Below, piece after piece: positions 12,022-23,340 of a stretch of DNA of 64,000 bases (positions are counted from its first letter, which is position 1; every line of letters starts with the position of its first letter). The notes under the pieces were generated by a model that saw only the letters and a list, made by a program, of their open reading frames with translations, did no database searches and was not told the origin of the DNA. This DNA is from Chara braunii (Eukaryota > Streptophyta > Charophyceae > Charales > Characeae): contig BFEA01000125.1 in the NCBI GenBank assembly GCA_003427395.1, forward strand, positions 1,059,292 through 1,123,291, read 5' to 3'. The position numbers were made by a program, and so were the translations under genes.

Positions 12022-13310
12022 TTGGATAATGTATTTCATCAGCAGGTGGCAGTGGAGAGGAAAAAGAGAAAGGTAGTAAGCGTCATTCAGGAAGCAGACT
12101 CCGCCTTAGGAGGCATATTGAGCAATGTCGTAGCACAATTGAAAAAGTTGAAGGAGCAAATGACCCCAAAAAAGGTGATGACAATTGAGCAACCGATGAG
12201 AAAAAAAAACATGAAGATGCGAAGGACGGAAATGATGACGAGGAAGAAGAAAAGTCCAAACCTATAGTGAAATCAACCAAGGGTCAAGAAAAAGTCCAGA
12301 ATCAGGTTTTGGGGAAAAAAAAAACCGAAAAAAGAAAAAAACGTTCAACAAGCAGTTGTTCATTATGTGCAAGAATCTCCTATCATTGTCCCGCAATATG
12401 AGCATTGGCCAATAATGCCTCACATGGCGTTTTGGTCTGGGTATTATCCCAACAACCCTTAGCCAAGTTGCAGCTGGATAGGTGCATATCCTGCTATGTC
12501 ATAAGTACAAGTGATAAAAGTGAGGTTGCCCCTTCCTTATGTGCGATAATCTCCTATCATTGTCTCACAGTACAAGCATTGGCCAATAATGCCTCACATG
12601 GGGATTTGGCTTGGGTATTAACCAAGTTGCAGCCTGATAAGTGCATATCCTGCTATGTCATAAGTACAAGGGATAGACGTGTGGTTGCCCTAGGGCCATA
12701 ATTTACAAGGAAGTCAACCGCAACATGAACAAGGAAGAACGAACCAGAACCAATTTCAAGGTCAAGAGCATGGACAAGGACGTGGTAGAGGAAAAAATGG
12801 AGGTAGGGAAAATGGTTAAGGAGGCCGAGGTAGTGGAGGAAGAGGAAATAGTGAACAAGGAGGAAACATGGAAAATCAAATTGGTCATCCACAAAGAAGT
12901 GTCAATAAGGGGAGTTTTAACCTAGTTGGTAACTTATATGACCAAGGATATGGTCAAGGATATGGTCAGGGTTACAACCAAAATTATGGAAGGGATTCGG
13001 ACGAAATGATTGTCGGTGGACTGGTCAAGGATAAGGAAGAGGTCGAAAATATTTTAGCGAATGTACTTCTCCACATTGCCAAATAAAAAAAACACATAGT
13101 GAAGAGATGTCATGTACGAAAGTTAGATGAGCTCAACGATTTGATTACTTCGAGTATATATGAAGATGTATTTGACAAGCAAGCAAAAATGATTGATCAA
13201 AATATTTCTGGGGTACAAGGAAGGAAGCAATTAAAATCGTTGAAAATCAACCAATTCCGTCTGTCATGTTTCGTATGTGGTAGGAAGAAGAGAATCCTTC
13301 TATAAAATTG
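12022..13310 (+). pseudogene. Gag-like ORF remnant with Gln/Gly/Arg (RGG-type) and YGQG low-complexity domain
   Basis: A charged, coiled-coil-like segment (12022-12267) comes first. From 12694 to 13086 one frame, broken by a single TAA near 12818, reads a Gln/Gly-rich stretch, an RG-box (GQGRGRGKNGG, GGRGSGGRGN) and then tandem GYGQGYGQGYNQNYG. In the next frame a Cys/His cluster (CTSPHC...THSEEMSC, about 13062-13112) sits where a gag zinc knuckle would be, but its spacing is not the canonical CX2CX4HX4C. Position before a protease and the nucleic-acid-binding composition fit a retrotransposon nucleocapsid. Broken by stops and the internal duplication. Confidence 0.5.
12362..12695 (+). repeat. 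About 175-bp tandem duplication inside the gag-like region
   Basis: Both units (12362-12536 and 12537-12695) contain ATCTCCTATCATTGTC, GCATTGGCCAATAATGCC and CATATCCTGCTATGTCATAA. The second is shorter by a small deletion. Confidence 0.85.
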
Positions 13311-14040
13311 GAAGATGTGACTGAGTTTGACAAATGGCTAGATGAGAACTTGAAGATCGGAAAAGATAAAAAACATGGTTTTTTTATTGAAGAAGAAGTG
13401 AAAAAAGGTGAGAAAAATGGAGATGCACTTAAGAAGACGCTAGAAGAAACTTGAAGAAATTTGCGACGAAGTTAGAGAGTTATGAATGAATGTATCAAAC
13501 GTGTTCACAATGGATCAAGAAAAGTCTGATGATGGATTAGGTGAATAAAATCCCAGAGTCCTAAAAACCAATTTGACCACCAAAGTATATCCGACCCAGA
13601 GGATTTTGAGGAATTTGATACCCTATACAACACAAAAATCGGGAGGAAATAAAAGTGTCAACAAGCAAGTATAACCTTCCCAACTAGCTTCAGAAGAACC
13701 TTCTACCACATTAGAAGGGGATGATGACAAGCAAGGTGATAAGTTACGAGAGGAGGAAAACAAGCTAACAGCTTTGAGGGCTAAAATATGAAAACAAGGA
13801 ATTAAGGAAGGAAAGAAAAAGCAGGAAGAGGAGACAAAAAAAAAAGAAAGTATTCAACTTCTATTAAGGAAGGAGTCAGTTTGGAGGGTTTCGTGAACAA
13901 GTTACTTGAGGGACACAATAAGTTGTTAACCTGAACGACATTTTGGCGTCTGCTCCTAAACTCGGAGAGATGTTGAAGACAAGATTATCGCGGAAAAGAA
14001 GTTGTTCCCGTAAGAATGGATGATTTAACTCACAGAGAAG

Positions 14041-14341
14041 CACACTGGCTGTTGCCGGAAGCAAAATGAACAGAAAGTAAGTCGGGGCAAGATCTGTGGA
14101 TATCATGATTAAAAGAAAATTATGTCCTTGAATGATTGATACAGGTGTCGAGATAAACATCACGAACTTAGAGACGACTGAAATGTTAGACTAGAAGATT
14201 GATAGAAACGATTGCGGCTTTCTCAAAAGAGGTAGTGTCAAAACATGATACACCAGGATTGCATCAAATGTGAGAATAGAGATAAGCCAATTGAAAATTC
14301 GCACATGCTTTTGTATTATACAAAGTTTGAACATTCCCGTT
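14041..14341 (+). pseudogene. Retrotransposon aspartic protease, N-terminal part, interrupted
   Basis: The active-site motif reads MIDTGVEINITN from 14132 (DTG codons 14138-14146). Downstream come DCGFLKRG, IASNVRIEI and RTCFCIIQ, in the order expected of a Ty3/gypsy protease. Stops interrupt the frame at TGA 14129, a TAG and a TGA. The reading stops at ...NIPV at 14341, and its continuation LLEMFFFSRFETLNINKYDG is found at 30311, after the 16-kb insertion. Confidence 0.7.
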
Positions 14342-14952
14342 GTCGAGGGCATCGATCCGACACTACTCAAGGGTAGCGCGGGACCCTCCCGGCCGCGTCA
14401 CACAGGAATTGGATCTTAATGCACGTCGCAATACATACGTGGAGCTTCCGCAAGCCGCTCCGGCCGAGAACGCTAGCCATACCTCCTGCGAGCCCCTACG
14501 ACAGGATAGGGCGTACGCGAGGCACGACTTACCTCCACCTTACGAGAGTTGTCACCTCCCTTCGGTGGGCGTATCCCCGCCGAGCTACCAGTCCACAGTA
14601 CGAAAGCTGATCAACTGCAATCGCAGAGGTGGACCAGCCGAGGGCGTTTCTTGTTCGCTGTATCATAGGGGGTACGTGAGGTATTACGCCTCTAACGAAC
14701 CCGCACGCGAACTGGCATCTTACAGGGCTGAGGTCCCAAGCGCGATTCGTCGCCGGTCGACTAGGACGCATCCCACACGCCATGCGTACACCACTGTAAA
14801 GAACATAGAGAAAATAAAAATACACGCACATACTCACGTACGTATACATATACAGAACGACACTGAACAAACTACGAGACAACACTCATAATCCCTTAGT
14901 AGTCATCCCATAACCCTCCGATGCGAAAATCGGATAGGCGTCGCGTGCAAGA

Positions 14953-14966
14953 CTTAATATAAAACC
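14953..14966 (-). promoter_or_regulatory. Candidate LTR TATA box (left arm)
   Basis: On the minus strand GGTTTTATATTAAG lies about 330 bases before the LTR end. The right arm has a weaker CTTTTATCC at the equivalent place (about 29224). Placement fits a U3 promoter, but this rests on sequence resemblance only. Confidence 0.35.
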
Positions 14967-15979
14967 GCGCGGACGCAGGGCCAACTCACATCAACTCGCA
15001 ATGCAAACGTACGCAAGTGGTCGCAGTGATGGTGTACTATGTAGTACCCATACTCGTGCGATCCTCGTTAATCTCGAGGGTCGCGTTCGACACTCAAGTG
15101 TCGGCTGACAAGTGCCTTGAGGGTTAATCTCTCGACGCTTTACAACCTCCAAGTGCGGTTGAAAACCACACCCTCTTCTGCACCCTGCAGAGAGTGGGTG
15201 GTACACAAATTCATACCTGTGGTGACAATCGTCTCTTATCGCCCTTGAGACCAGCTCCGTCATCTAGGGCCTAGAGAGAAGTCAAGGGGGTTGACTTTAA
15301 CGGTTGCCACGAACTACAACGTTCAACTATAAAAATCAATAGGCAAAATCAATCAGTAAATAAGTAAACATTCGACGCTCATATACCAAATCAGGACTCG
15401 AGATAACAATAGAGAAGGAAAAAACATAAATCCATTAGGTATGAAGATCGTGCCACACATGGTTGTCATTCTCACTGCCTCCAAGATACCTGCATAAAAC
15501 ACAGACACACACAATGGCCACATTGCCATACACCAATGTGGTCAACTTTACTGTTCGCTGTAACTCATACCACGCCTCACATACTCAAGCCCCAGTCATA
15601 GTCAAAATCTCTATAAATCTCATAAGTTCTTTATAATGGCCATTTAAAAGAAATCCGGTTAAAACCCTCAAAGACACATATCAAATCTCAGGGCTAAGGC
15701 AATCAAGTTGAGGTACAGGTATAAGCAAAGTTGTGTCGTGAGTCGATGAATCGGCGATCAACCAACCAACCTGTTATCAATGATAACAGAAGATGATCCT
15801 TGTAGGATCAAGCTGAATCCAGCCCAAATCCTGAACCAATCTATCAAGAAGACTTGTAGCACATGACAGACCAATCCCCAGACTATATCACGACCTCACT
15901 CAAATCATTCTTATTAACTAAGCCTAAATCTACCTCTAAGCACGTGCCAAAAGAAAGGTAGACCCTGACAGAATATCCT

Positions 15980-16600
15980 CTAGACAGAGTGGATTGCCAA
16001 AAATTGTCACCTGTCAAAATATAAGCTAACTCCTTTAAACTAAGAAAATTTCGGCAGCGCTTCTTGTAGGAAAAATATTTTTTCAAAATTTATATCAGCC
16101 CGAATATAAACACAGAAATAGTCTTTGATTTTTCAAAGTCAAATTTTGTCTAATTCCCTTACTAGCAAAAATTTGGACAGCACTCCCTTTAAAAAAAGAG
16201 ACTTTCCAGATTTATACTAAGTAAGATATGAACTCAAACATAAAATTTAAGTTCAACTAAGACAAGTTTTAACTTACTCCTTAGATTTGTAGAAATTTCG
16301 GCAGTGTTTCCCGTAAAGAAAGTGTTATTCCAAGATTTATACAAAGCTAAGTTCAAAATATAACGTGACTTTGACTCTTCAAGGTCTAATTTTGTCCAAC
16401 TCCCTGAATTAGCAGAAATTTTGGCAGCACTTCTTTTAGAAAAGGAAGCGTTCTAAATTTTTACGAAGTCAAAATGTCAAAAAAACTGGACCCTGAAAAA
16501 GACAAAATCTGACTGACTCCTTGATTTTGTAGAAATTTAGGCAGCGCTTCACGTAGAGGAAGTAGCTTACCAAGATTTATACAAGACCAAGTAAAATAAA
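15980..16600 (-). repeat. About 121-bp tandem array, five copies (left arm)
   Basis: Each monomer contains AATTTCGGCAGCGCTTC-like sequence, then TTTATAC, with starts near 16047, 16168, 16292, 16415 and 16532. It is the inverted counterpart of the array at 27.2-28.1 kb. Confidence 0.85.
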
Positions 16601-16874
16601 AGATCCTTGAAAATGCAGAAATTGACCTTAGTAAAAATAACTTAGCTAAGAAAATGCAGGAATTGAAACTAGCTCCTATGGCTCTAGCACGTGGCGAGCA
16701 TCTAAAGCAACTACCTATCAAACCGAACTTAGACTAAGTAGTGATCTCATTCAGTCACATGCAAGGCCAAACCACGAGGAGTAGGTACTCTCATCATCCC
16801 CAAGTCAAAATCCTCATAGTTAGTTCATGGATCTTTTAGATGATTTAACCCTTGTACCCAACTTACATATGGCG

Positions 16875-17845
16875 TAGTGCTAAACCATTCATCTTAGAAA
16901 CAATGTCTAACATGCCTTTAGGATATACACGAACAGGTTGCACAACTACTTTTCTTTTCTTTGGGCATATGACTAGGTCACCCTAGTCGCCCTGAACTGT
17001 TTAATGTCCAAAACTTAATAGTTTTCTGACTTTGTTATCAAAATAAATGCAAATATGGTCAAAGGACTGAACCTACGTAGCACCGTGTTCGCGTTCGGAG
17101 GAGAAAGTGAACATGTTAACCCGAACGCGAACAAGCGTTCAAAACCCTCCGAACGCGAACATAAAAAAAAATAAAAATAAAATAAAAATTATCAAAAAAT
17201 TTTGAAAAACATATATATTATGTAAAATAATAAAACAAGCAACTTTTGCGTTGGAGTCATGTTCCAATTCTCAGCCAATCATAAGTTAAAAATCAAAACC
17301 CGAAAAAAAAAAATATATATATATATATATTTTTTTACGAAAAAAAATATGTTCTCGACCTGTTCGCAACCTGTTCGCGCGAACATGGAGGGGTGCGAAC
17401 ACGTTCGCCGTGCTACGCAAGACTGAACCATTCGACTTGGAAACAATGTTCAGCTTGCCCAGACCATTTTCAATTATACTAAGTAATTTTCCCTTTCTTC
17501 TTGATGATATGACTTAGCGTTGGACCATTCGGCTTGAAAACAATGCCCAACTGCCAGTTCACATGCAAATATAAGTAAAGTACTTTCTTTTATACTCAGG
17601 TTGTACTTATGTGCGTGGTTTTCAGGCTAAGCCATTCAACTTAGAAACAATGCTCAGCCTTGGACTAGAAATCCTCCATCAGAACAAAACAAGAAACCCC
17701 CTTTGCAATAGGCAAACCCTCAGAAAAATAAACATTGCAATCAGGCCATTCAGCTTAGAAACAATGTCTGACCCTTCAGAAAATAGTCAAATAAACACAG
17801 CCCTGAGCCATTCAGCTTATCAACAATGCTCAGTCCTTGGTTGAC
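16875..17845 (-). repeat. Short-interval tandem motif array (left arm)
   Basis: The motif CCATTCAGCTTAGAAACAATG and variants recur about six times at 60-120-base spacing (near 16880, 17430, 17525, 17625, 17745 and 17810). The MITE at 17074-17420 is inserted within it. Confidence 0.75.
17074..17420. mobile_element. 347-bp MITE with imperfect TIRs and 9-bp target duplication
   Basis: The element is flanked by exact copies of GACTGAACC (17065-17073 and 17421-17429). Its ends share CGTAGCAC followed by CGTGTTCGC, in inverted orientation, with a six-base insertion between the blocks at the right end. The interior is AT-rich with GAACGCGAAC motifs and TA/A runs, and is non-coding. The homologous place in the right arm (about 26490-26525, minus strand) reads GGGACTGAACCATTC with no element. 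A 9-bp duplication is typical of Mutator-type transposition. The family assignment is inferred, because no transposase is present. Confidence 0.8.
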
Positions 17846-18136
17846 CCGGTCAAACGCATGCAGTCTGCCATCCTCCCACCTTCCCCCAGTTCATCCCCTT
17901 AGTCTGCTTTCAGTCAAAATAAAGTGAAACTTATACTTCACTCTCACACATTCCTTCCATTTAGTCTGATTAAGTCCTGAACAAAAGCAAAATCATAGGG
18001 ACAATCTCATGCATACATCAGTCAAACTAAAAGGGGGATAAGCAAACAGGGGTATAATGCGGTCATACAGATAGAAAGATGATATACCTTATGGTTCCCT
18101 GCCTCCATAACCTCGCCTAGGTTCCGGCAGAGCTCC

Positions 18137-18205
18137 CGCAATCGGTGGGCCGACTCCCCTTAGAGTCTTGATACGGTCCTACGGGTTGCAATCCCGTCTC
18201 CCGCC
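18137..18205 (+). repeat. tRNA-like module (left arm)
   Basis: An A-box-like CGCAATCGGTGGGCCGA is followed by a hairpin GACTC-CCCTTA-GAGTC in the anticodon-arm position and a perfect T-arm ACGGG-TTGCAAT-CCCGT (18181-18197). There is no convincing acceptor stem, so it is read as tRNA-derived, not a functional tRNA gene. A counterpart lies inverted in the right arm. Confidence 0.55.
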
Positions 18206-18990
18206 TTCCTTTCAGAACCAACAGACTAGACTTAGAGTAAGAAAGCCAGAAGATAAGGGGTTTCAAACGTTCGAGATACAAGAGGGGGACAAACTCAACT
18301 CCCTGAAGAGGGCCTTGTTACCTTCATGCGCCTGATGGCCCCGCAATGATGGCCAAACATGCGCAACCGCTAGTCAAACTGAGTCAAACTGTTGACGGCC
18401 GGTACTCCGACAAGGTTTCAAGTACAACAATACCCCCTTTATAAGCATGATCATGCCACCCAATCTACTCTACCTCTGTCTCGAACACCACTGCCGCTGG
18501 CAATAGTGCACCTCTCCCCCGTACCTCGTCAAACTGCTGGCGACGTGTAGCAACACACTCAAGTTTTGACTCTCGTCAGGTTGCAGAACTGACAGTTACA
18601 TACAGCCGAGTCATTCCCCTGAGCTGCCGTAATCATGTGTCGCTGTCACGCCCCAGTAGGAATACAACAACAGTCTGCCAATACCTTGCGCCTAGCAACC
18701 ACTCACAATAACGTGTGCCTGCTTTACAACTCAGCAATCTGTAACAGCTCGCCGACACTCGTGCCCGACAGCTGTGCGCAATAGCATAGCAAAAATCAGG
18801 AGGCAGCAGCAAGTCAACTGTGCACAGTCAATTCACAAGAGTGCAACAGTTGCAACCTTGTCATCCAGCAGTCGTATGAGTCGCTCAAGAGGGAGGAGAC
18901 GCAGTCCGCGGCCGCAATGATTGGTTCAACGAGCTGTACACCATCCAATAGGTGAGTTCGGCAACCTTTTCAGCCTGTCCGTATACGTAA

Positions 18991-19060
18991 GGTCAATGGG
19001 GTTTAGACCCCAGACCTTCTGAGTGCCACCCGAATGCCTAGCCAGCTGAGCTTGGCTACT
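18991..19060 (-). repeat. tRNA-derived SINE-like head
   Basis: The minus strand reads AGCTCAGCTGGCTAGGCA (an excellent A box) and, about 30 bases on, GGGGTCTAAACCCC (B box with T-arm pairing). No matching acceptor stem was found. It resembles a tRNA-derived SINE head. Confidence 0.6.
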
Positions 19061-21689
19061 TTCCTAGGGCTCGTGACCCGAAGAAGACTGGCCACAAGTA
19101 AGTTTGCACCCCTGCGGCTGGCCTGTTACTGCGCAGGCTAATAGGTTGAGTGTCACTTTGGCCAATCACACAGATTTGCAGCTCTCGCGACAAAACCCGA
19201 TAATGTTTTCAACAATACATACACTATGGTGCTCAACAGCACGCACAACAGCCTGTAGCAGCACTCCGGTAGGCAGAGGCGAGTCAAAATGCCCTGAGAA
19301 AGCCCCACCAAGCCTATTTTGCGGAGCAATCTGTATCGAACACAGCGGTCTCAACCATAAAATACTGCAGCAGTCCCCGCATGGTCAGCTCACACACTCG
19401 CACCAGCAACATTCTAAGTGAGCAAATAGCCCCGTAACTAGCTGCTTGACAAGAAGCAGCAAGCTTGCGAGTTGATCATGTATACTCCCCTTTTTTTCTT
19501 AACAACGGCCACCACCTCGATTATAGACACCAAGACGTAAACTGCAGCCACAACCACGGTCATGCAGATCTGAAAAGCGGCATGTCAGCATTCGAGTTCA
19601 GTGATCATGGCCACTCCCACTCTGACTACAATAACAACCTCGATACACGGCAGCAGTAGACTTCGAACTCATAAAATCACTGTTGTCGCAGATAGAACCA
19701 GAGCCTGTCAGAGCCTGTTCCATTGGGAGAGGAATAACAACCCAGCCTTAAAGAGAACTCAGCAAGGGATCATACAGTAATAAAAGCAATAGGACGCAGT
19801 AAGCCGCTGTGCAACAACAAATAGGGTGCACGCGGTCGCTCATGGCGAAATCCATTCGGGCCGCATTCGCTCCCGAACAATCAGGTACGTGTTTTCTCTC
19901 TCCCTCTCTCGTTCGCTCCCTCTCCTCGATCCTTCTGATCACCATCCCGTCCGCCCGCTGGTTTGCTACTCCGCCCGCAAATAGGCAGAAACAAAAAACA
20001 ATACAAATAATAAAGAAAAAAAAAAAAGAATGAATGTTTCGTTGGTGCATGGGTAGGTACATTCGCCTTTTGTCTCCTCCACCCGCGCAGCCTTTCACGA
20101 TCGTAGTGCCCAGACCATTACTCTAGAGCGTAAACGGACGCCACCATCGGACTCGCCATCCGCCAAAACCCCCGAAACGACCCCTTCCTCGCTCGATTTC
20201 GTTCGGAAACGAGCGAGATACTCGTTTCCCCCTTCACTCCTTCGTCACTCCCGCCATAGCCCCGGCGCACCAGTTTCTCTACTAACTTCTACCTCTACTG
20301 ACTCTTACCCAATTCTGACTTAAAAAACGGGGTCGCCCTGTCAATAAACCCCAATCTTAGTTCTTTCCTCGCTCGATTCTGTCAAGAATCGAGCGGCGCT
20401 GTGCATTCTCCTAATAGCCTCACTCCCTGACATCACCACGCAGTAACTTGTCTATCTAACCTCTAATCTATTAATCTAATACTAAAACTAACACTACCAT
20501 CTGATTCGCCCGACCTATAAACCCCAGATTCGGCTCTTAGTTCGCCGGAATCTATCGGGGCCATGCGTTTTTCATCCTGTCATCCCTCCTTCTCTGCGGC
20601 TGCCATCTCGTCTTTGGTTCCGATGCACCTGGCATAGTTCCAGGTTAGATTCATCCACATCCCTCCTGACTGTGTCCACTCTCCCTTCCTGTTTCTGCTC
20701 GTTCCTCCTGATCTCGTCGGGCCTCCCCGCCCGGAATATTCTGCTCTCGCTTCCATCATAGCCCACATGACCCGCTGTAGGCACCCCACGCACCTCTACG
20801 GCCAGATTCTGCCTCACTCCCTTTGCCTGCTGCCCATCGCTTCACTTGGCCTGCCTACGCAGTCTCCTCCCCACTGTTCGTTGCTTCTCATCAGCGCACA
20901 CCGCCCGCTGCGCTACCTGCCTGCTGCTGCCTTGCTTTGCATGCGCCTGGCTCACCCCGACGGTCAGGTTCCGCCCTTTCTCCCTTGCTGCTGCCCGCTA
21001 CTTCTTTTCTCCGCCCATCACACGTTTGTTGCGTCAGCCCGTGTACTAACTCGAACACCGGAGGCAGTGCTCCGATCGATGTTGTCCGATGGGCAGCTAT
21101 AATGGGAGTCGGAATCCGCCAGGGAGTATGTCCCCTATTGATCTTCGGCCGGTCCCAAAGGCTGATAGCGCTTCAGCACGCGACTCGTGCACAGCCTCGG
21201 TGGTGGACTTGGCATCGCGACGGGTTCGAGGGCGCCGGGCTTGCCGCGCAGCCAGCCGCGCAAGCTTCGTGAACCGGGTCCTTGTGCAAATTTTGGTGGT
21301 AGTGGCAAATATTCAAATGAAACATTTGAGGACTGAGGTGGGGGCGGGTTCCGTGGGAATAGCGGCCTGCGCTAGGCGGCCCCCCCCCCTCCTCGGCGCC
21401 CAGTGGCCGCCGCCTGGTCATAGTGTACCAACTTACGGGTCTCAACGGCACAGTTCACACTCAGACCAATCCACGGCAGGCCTTGGGGTCGGGCATGCTC
21501 ACCCCCAGGTCTCTCTCAGTCGATCGTGGATGGCGGACGGTGCACCCGCAGTGCCGTCCCCGTCAAACAATAGCTTTCGCTTGGATCCCCAAGCCACAAA
21601 GGCCAGCGCCTTGGACCGGGTGACTCGGGCAAGACCCCGGCTTCCCCTCACAATGTAAATACAAATGAAAAATAAGAGGTAGTGGTATT

Positions 21690-21760
21690 TCACTTGCGCC
21701 GTTGTCGGTGCGAATACCCTTACAAGGGTATCGGCCGTGGTTTTTGCAAGTGACAGAAAA
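21690..21760. repeat. Central hairpin: LTR-start dyad at the palindrome centre
   Basis: CACTTGC (left) pairs with GCAAGTG (right) around ATACCCTTACAAGGGTAT, so the outermost few dozen bases of both LTR starts are fused at this point. The same CCCTTACAAGGG-type dyad opens the LTRs at 36227 and 46288 and, in minus orientation, at 53490. Confidence 0.6.
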
Positions 21761-21972
21761 TAGTTGTAATCTAGAGTTTAAGTATACCGCGCTAAGCGCG
21801 GTTGCGTCTGTAATTGCGTTGATTAGGTGGTTGACCACAATAGCGAGTGCGTGGGCGCGGAGGTTTAAGGCGCGCGTGATTCTTTTCTGATATTGATTGT
21901 AAGGCCGATCCGGACCTCGGTCGTTTTGCTTATTGTTATTATTTATTTATTTTTGATTAAGCAGGAATTAAG

Positions 21973-22211
21973 GATATTTTTTTTTGATTGGTACTTATAT
22001 AAGCAAGCCGGCGCAGGCAAATGGGGGCCGCACAGCCGTTTTGTTGGCCCAAAGCGCCGTGCCGCACCGTCTTGTATGGTACCTGTCTCTTATACACATC
22101 TGATATTTTNTTTTGATTGGTACTTATATAAGCAAGCCNGCGCAGGCAAATGGGGGCNGCNCAGCCGTTTTGTTGGCCCAAAGCGCCGTGCCGCACCGTC
22201 TNGTATGGTAC
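21973..22211. other. Assembly artefact: Tn5/Nextera mosaic-end adapter between two copies of one 110-bp segment
   Basis: The 19-bp adapter CTGTCTCTTATACACATCT sits at 22083-22101. The 110 bases before it (21973-22082) are repeated after it (22102-22211), identical except where the second copy holds ambiguous N bases. This is the expected trace of untrimmed transposase-library reads used in scaffolding or gap filling. About 129 bases here are probably not in the genome. Confidence 0.93.
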
Positions 22212-22235
22212 TCTGCNGGCACTAATCTCAGGCTT

Positions 22236-22300
22236 GGGCNTAGCCCTATAGGTTACGACAGCGGGCTGTTACTATGGAGGTTCGGGGATCGAGGCCAGCA
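22236..22300 (+). repeat. tRNA-like module in the right LTR-like arm
   Basis: TAGCCCTATAGGTTACGACA resembles an A box. It is followed by GGCTGTTACTAT (anticodon-loop-like, GTT) and GGTTCGGGGATCGAGGCC near a B box. It lies about 530 bases after the LTR start, the same relative place as the modules at 36758 and 46780. Confidence 0.4.
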
Positions 22301-22711
22301 GGCGTCGGCGCGGCGGCAGCCGAGTAGCATGGAGCGAAAACCTGAGGGGTTGAGGGCCCTGTGGAGCTATCCCCCTTGGTTTTGTCTATGGGTGTGGCGG
22401 CGGNCTCAAGCCGCGGGGCTGGCACTGTGCCAGCGATCCCGCGACTCCCCGACGTTACTGTTATTTTATTTTATTTCCCTTTTGTCTATTGTTCTGGGTC
22501 CCTTTTCTATCGCGTCCAGTTTTGGGACGCGGGATTGCGGTAGGAGCGCGTGGAGGTGTTGTATTTGCGGGGTCGCCTGAAGTGCAATTACAAACTGTTT
22601 TCGTAGTTACGCCGGGGCGCTGTCCTCAATTGAGGCCCTTCAGGACATCTGTTAAGGTAGAAATGGCGTGGGAAAGGTTCGTGCAGCCACTGCGTAGGGA
22701 TGACGCAGTAA

Positions 22712-23340
22712 AATCCGGGAATGAACCCGGATGCCGACCGGGCCGGGTGCGTGCGCAGTGGGCTGGAGTTGGCACCAACAGAAGCAAGGCACGGCTGATG
22801 CACAGATCATTCGTCGGACTTTGGGGTTTAGAGGTAAAGGCTAATTGAACCGCCTAGTAGCCAGCCTCCTCCGGAGTTTCCCGAAGGATAGCTGGAGCTG
22901 TCAGGGGCCGCTTTCTCAGCGTGTCGGACTACGCAGCGACGGGCGGCACCAGAAGGGAGCATCGATCACTACTCCTTGTGGTGTTAGACTTAGCGCGCTA
23001 TAGTAAAGCAGGGGCGCCCGGAGGCACCGCTACACTACAGGGAGGACTGAATCACTACCCGGGTGTAGAACTGGTGGAAGCACCGCGGGCCACAGTGAGT
23101 ACCAAGGGCCGATGGACAGGCTACGGTAGGAGGTAAGAGCGGAGTACGAGTGTAGTGTAGTACGAACGAACCCGGATGGGTTCTTGCGTCGGGTACGTGT
23201 ACAAACGGAGCGGGGTAGAGGCCGGCGAGGAGGAGGGCTGACAGTACACGGATGGGCAGAACCGCCCGTAGGAACTGGGTATAGGGGCGAAAGACTAATT
23301 GAACCGGCTAAAAGCCGGATCCTCCCGAGGGTTCTCCGCG
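22712..23340 (+). repeat. Diverged direct duplication, period about 450 bp
   Basis: GAACCCGGATG recurs at 22725 and 23169, and CTAATTGAACCG at 22842 and 23294, with similar spacing. The left arm shows no second copy. The extra length helps explain why the mirror sums are larger than twice the centre. Confidence 0.65.

Larger units (their letters stand above)
8978..14341 (+). mobile_element. Ty3/gypsy-type retrotransposon, 5' part (gag-like to protease), decayed
   Basis: This AT-rich plus-strand region carries retroelement-like coding remnants: two paralogous ORF remnants of unknown role (9.75-11.16 kb), a Gln/Gly/Arg-rich gag-like segment (12.7-13.1 kb) and an aspartic protease (14.0-14.34 kb). 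The protease reading is cut at 14341 and resumes at 30311, so the 16-kb block between them is an insertion. Stops and frameshifts are frequent, so the copy is dead. I could not place the 5' LTR, and the 5' limit given is approximate. Confidence 0.6.
14622..21719 (-). repeat. Giant LTR-like unit, left arm (minus orientation)
   Basis: Read on the minus strand it begins at the shared hairpin near 21.72 kb and ends with the CACCTCTGC-type LTR end at about 14622. The same end module occurs at 29.55, 41.2 and 51.05 kb. It is about 7.1 kb long. It holds tandem arrays and tRNA-like modules, and no coding frame with a recognisable domain. Confidence 0.6.

Noticed and set aside
20572-21658. Several 66-189-codon frames in the GC-rich left arm
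   Set aside because: They overlap in multiple frames, are Pro/Ala/Arg-rich as expected from composition, and are not conserved in the inverted arm.
22083-22101. A natural Tn5-like transposon end
   Set aside because: It is only 19 bp, identical to the synthetic mosaic end, with no transposase and a duplicated contig end beside it.
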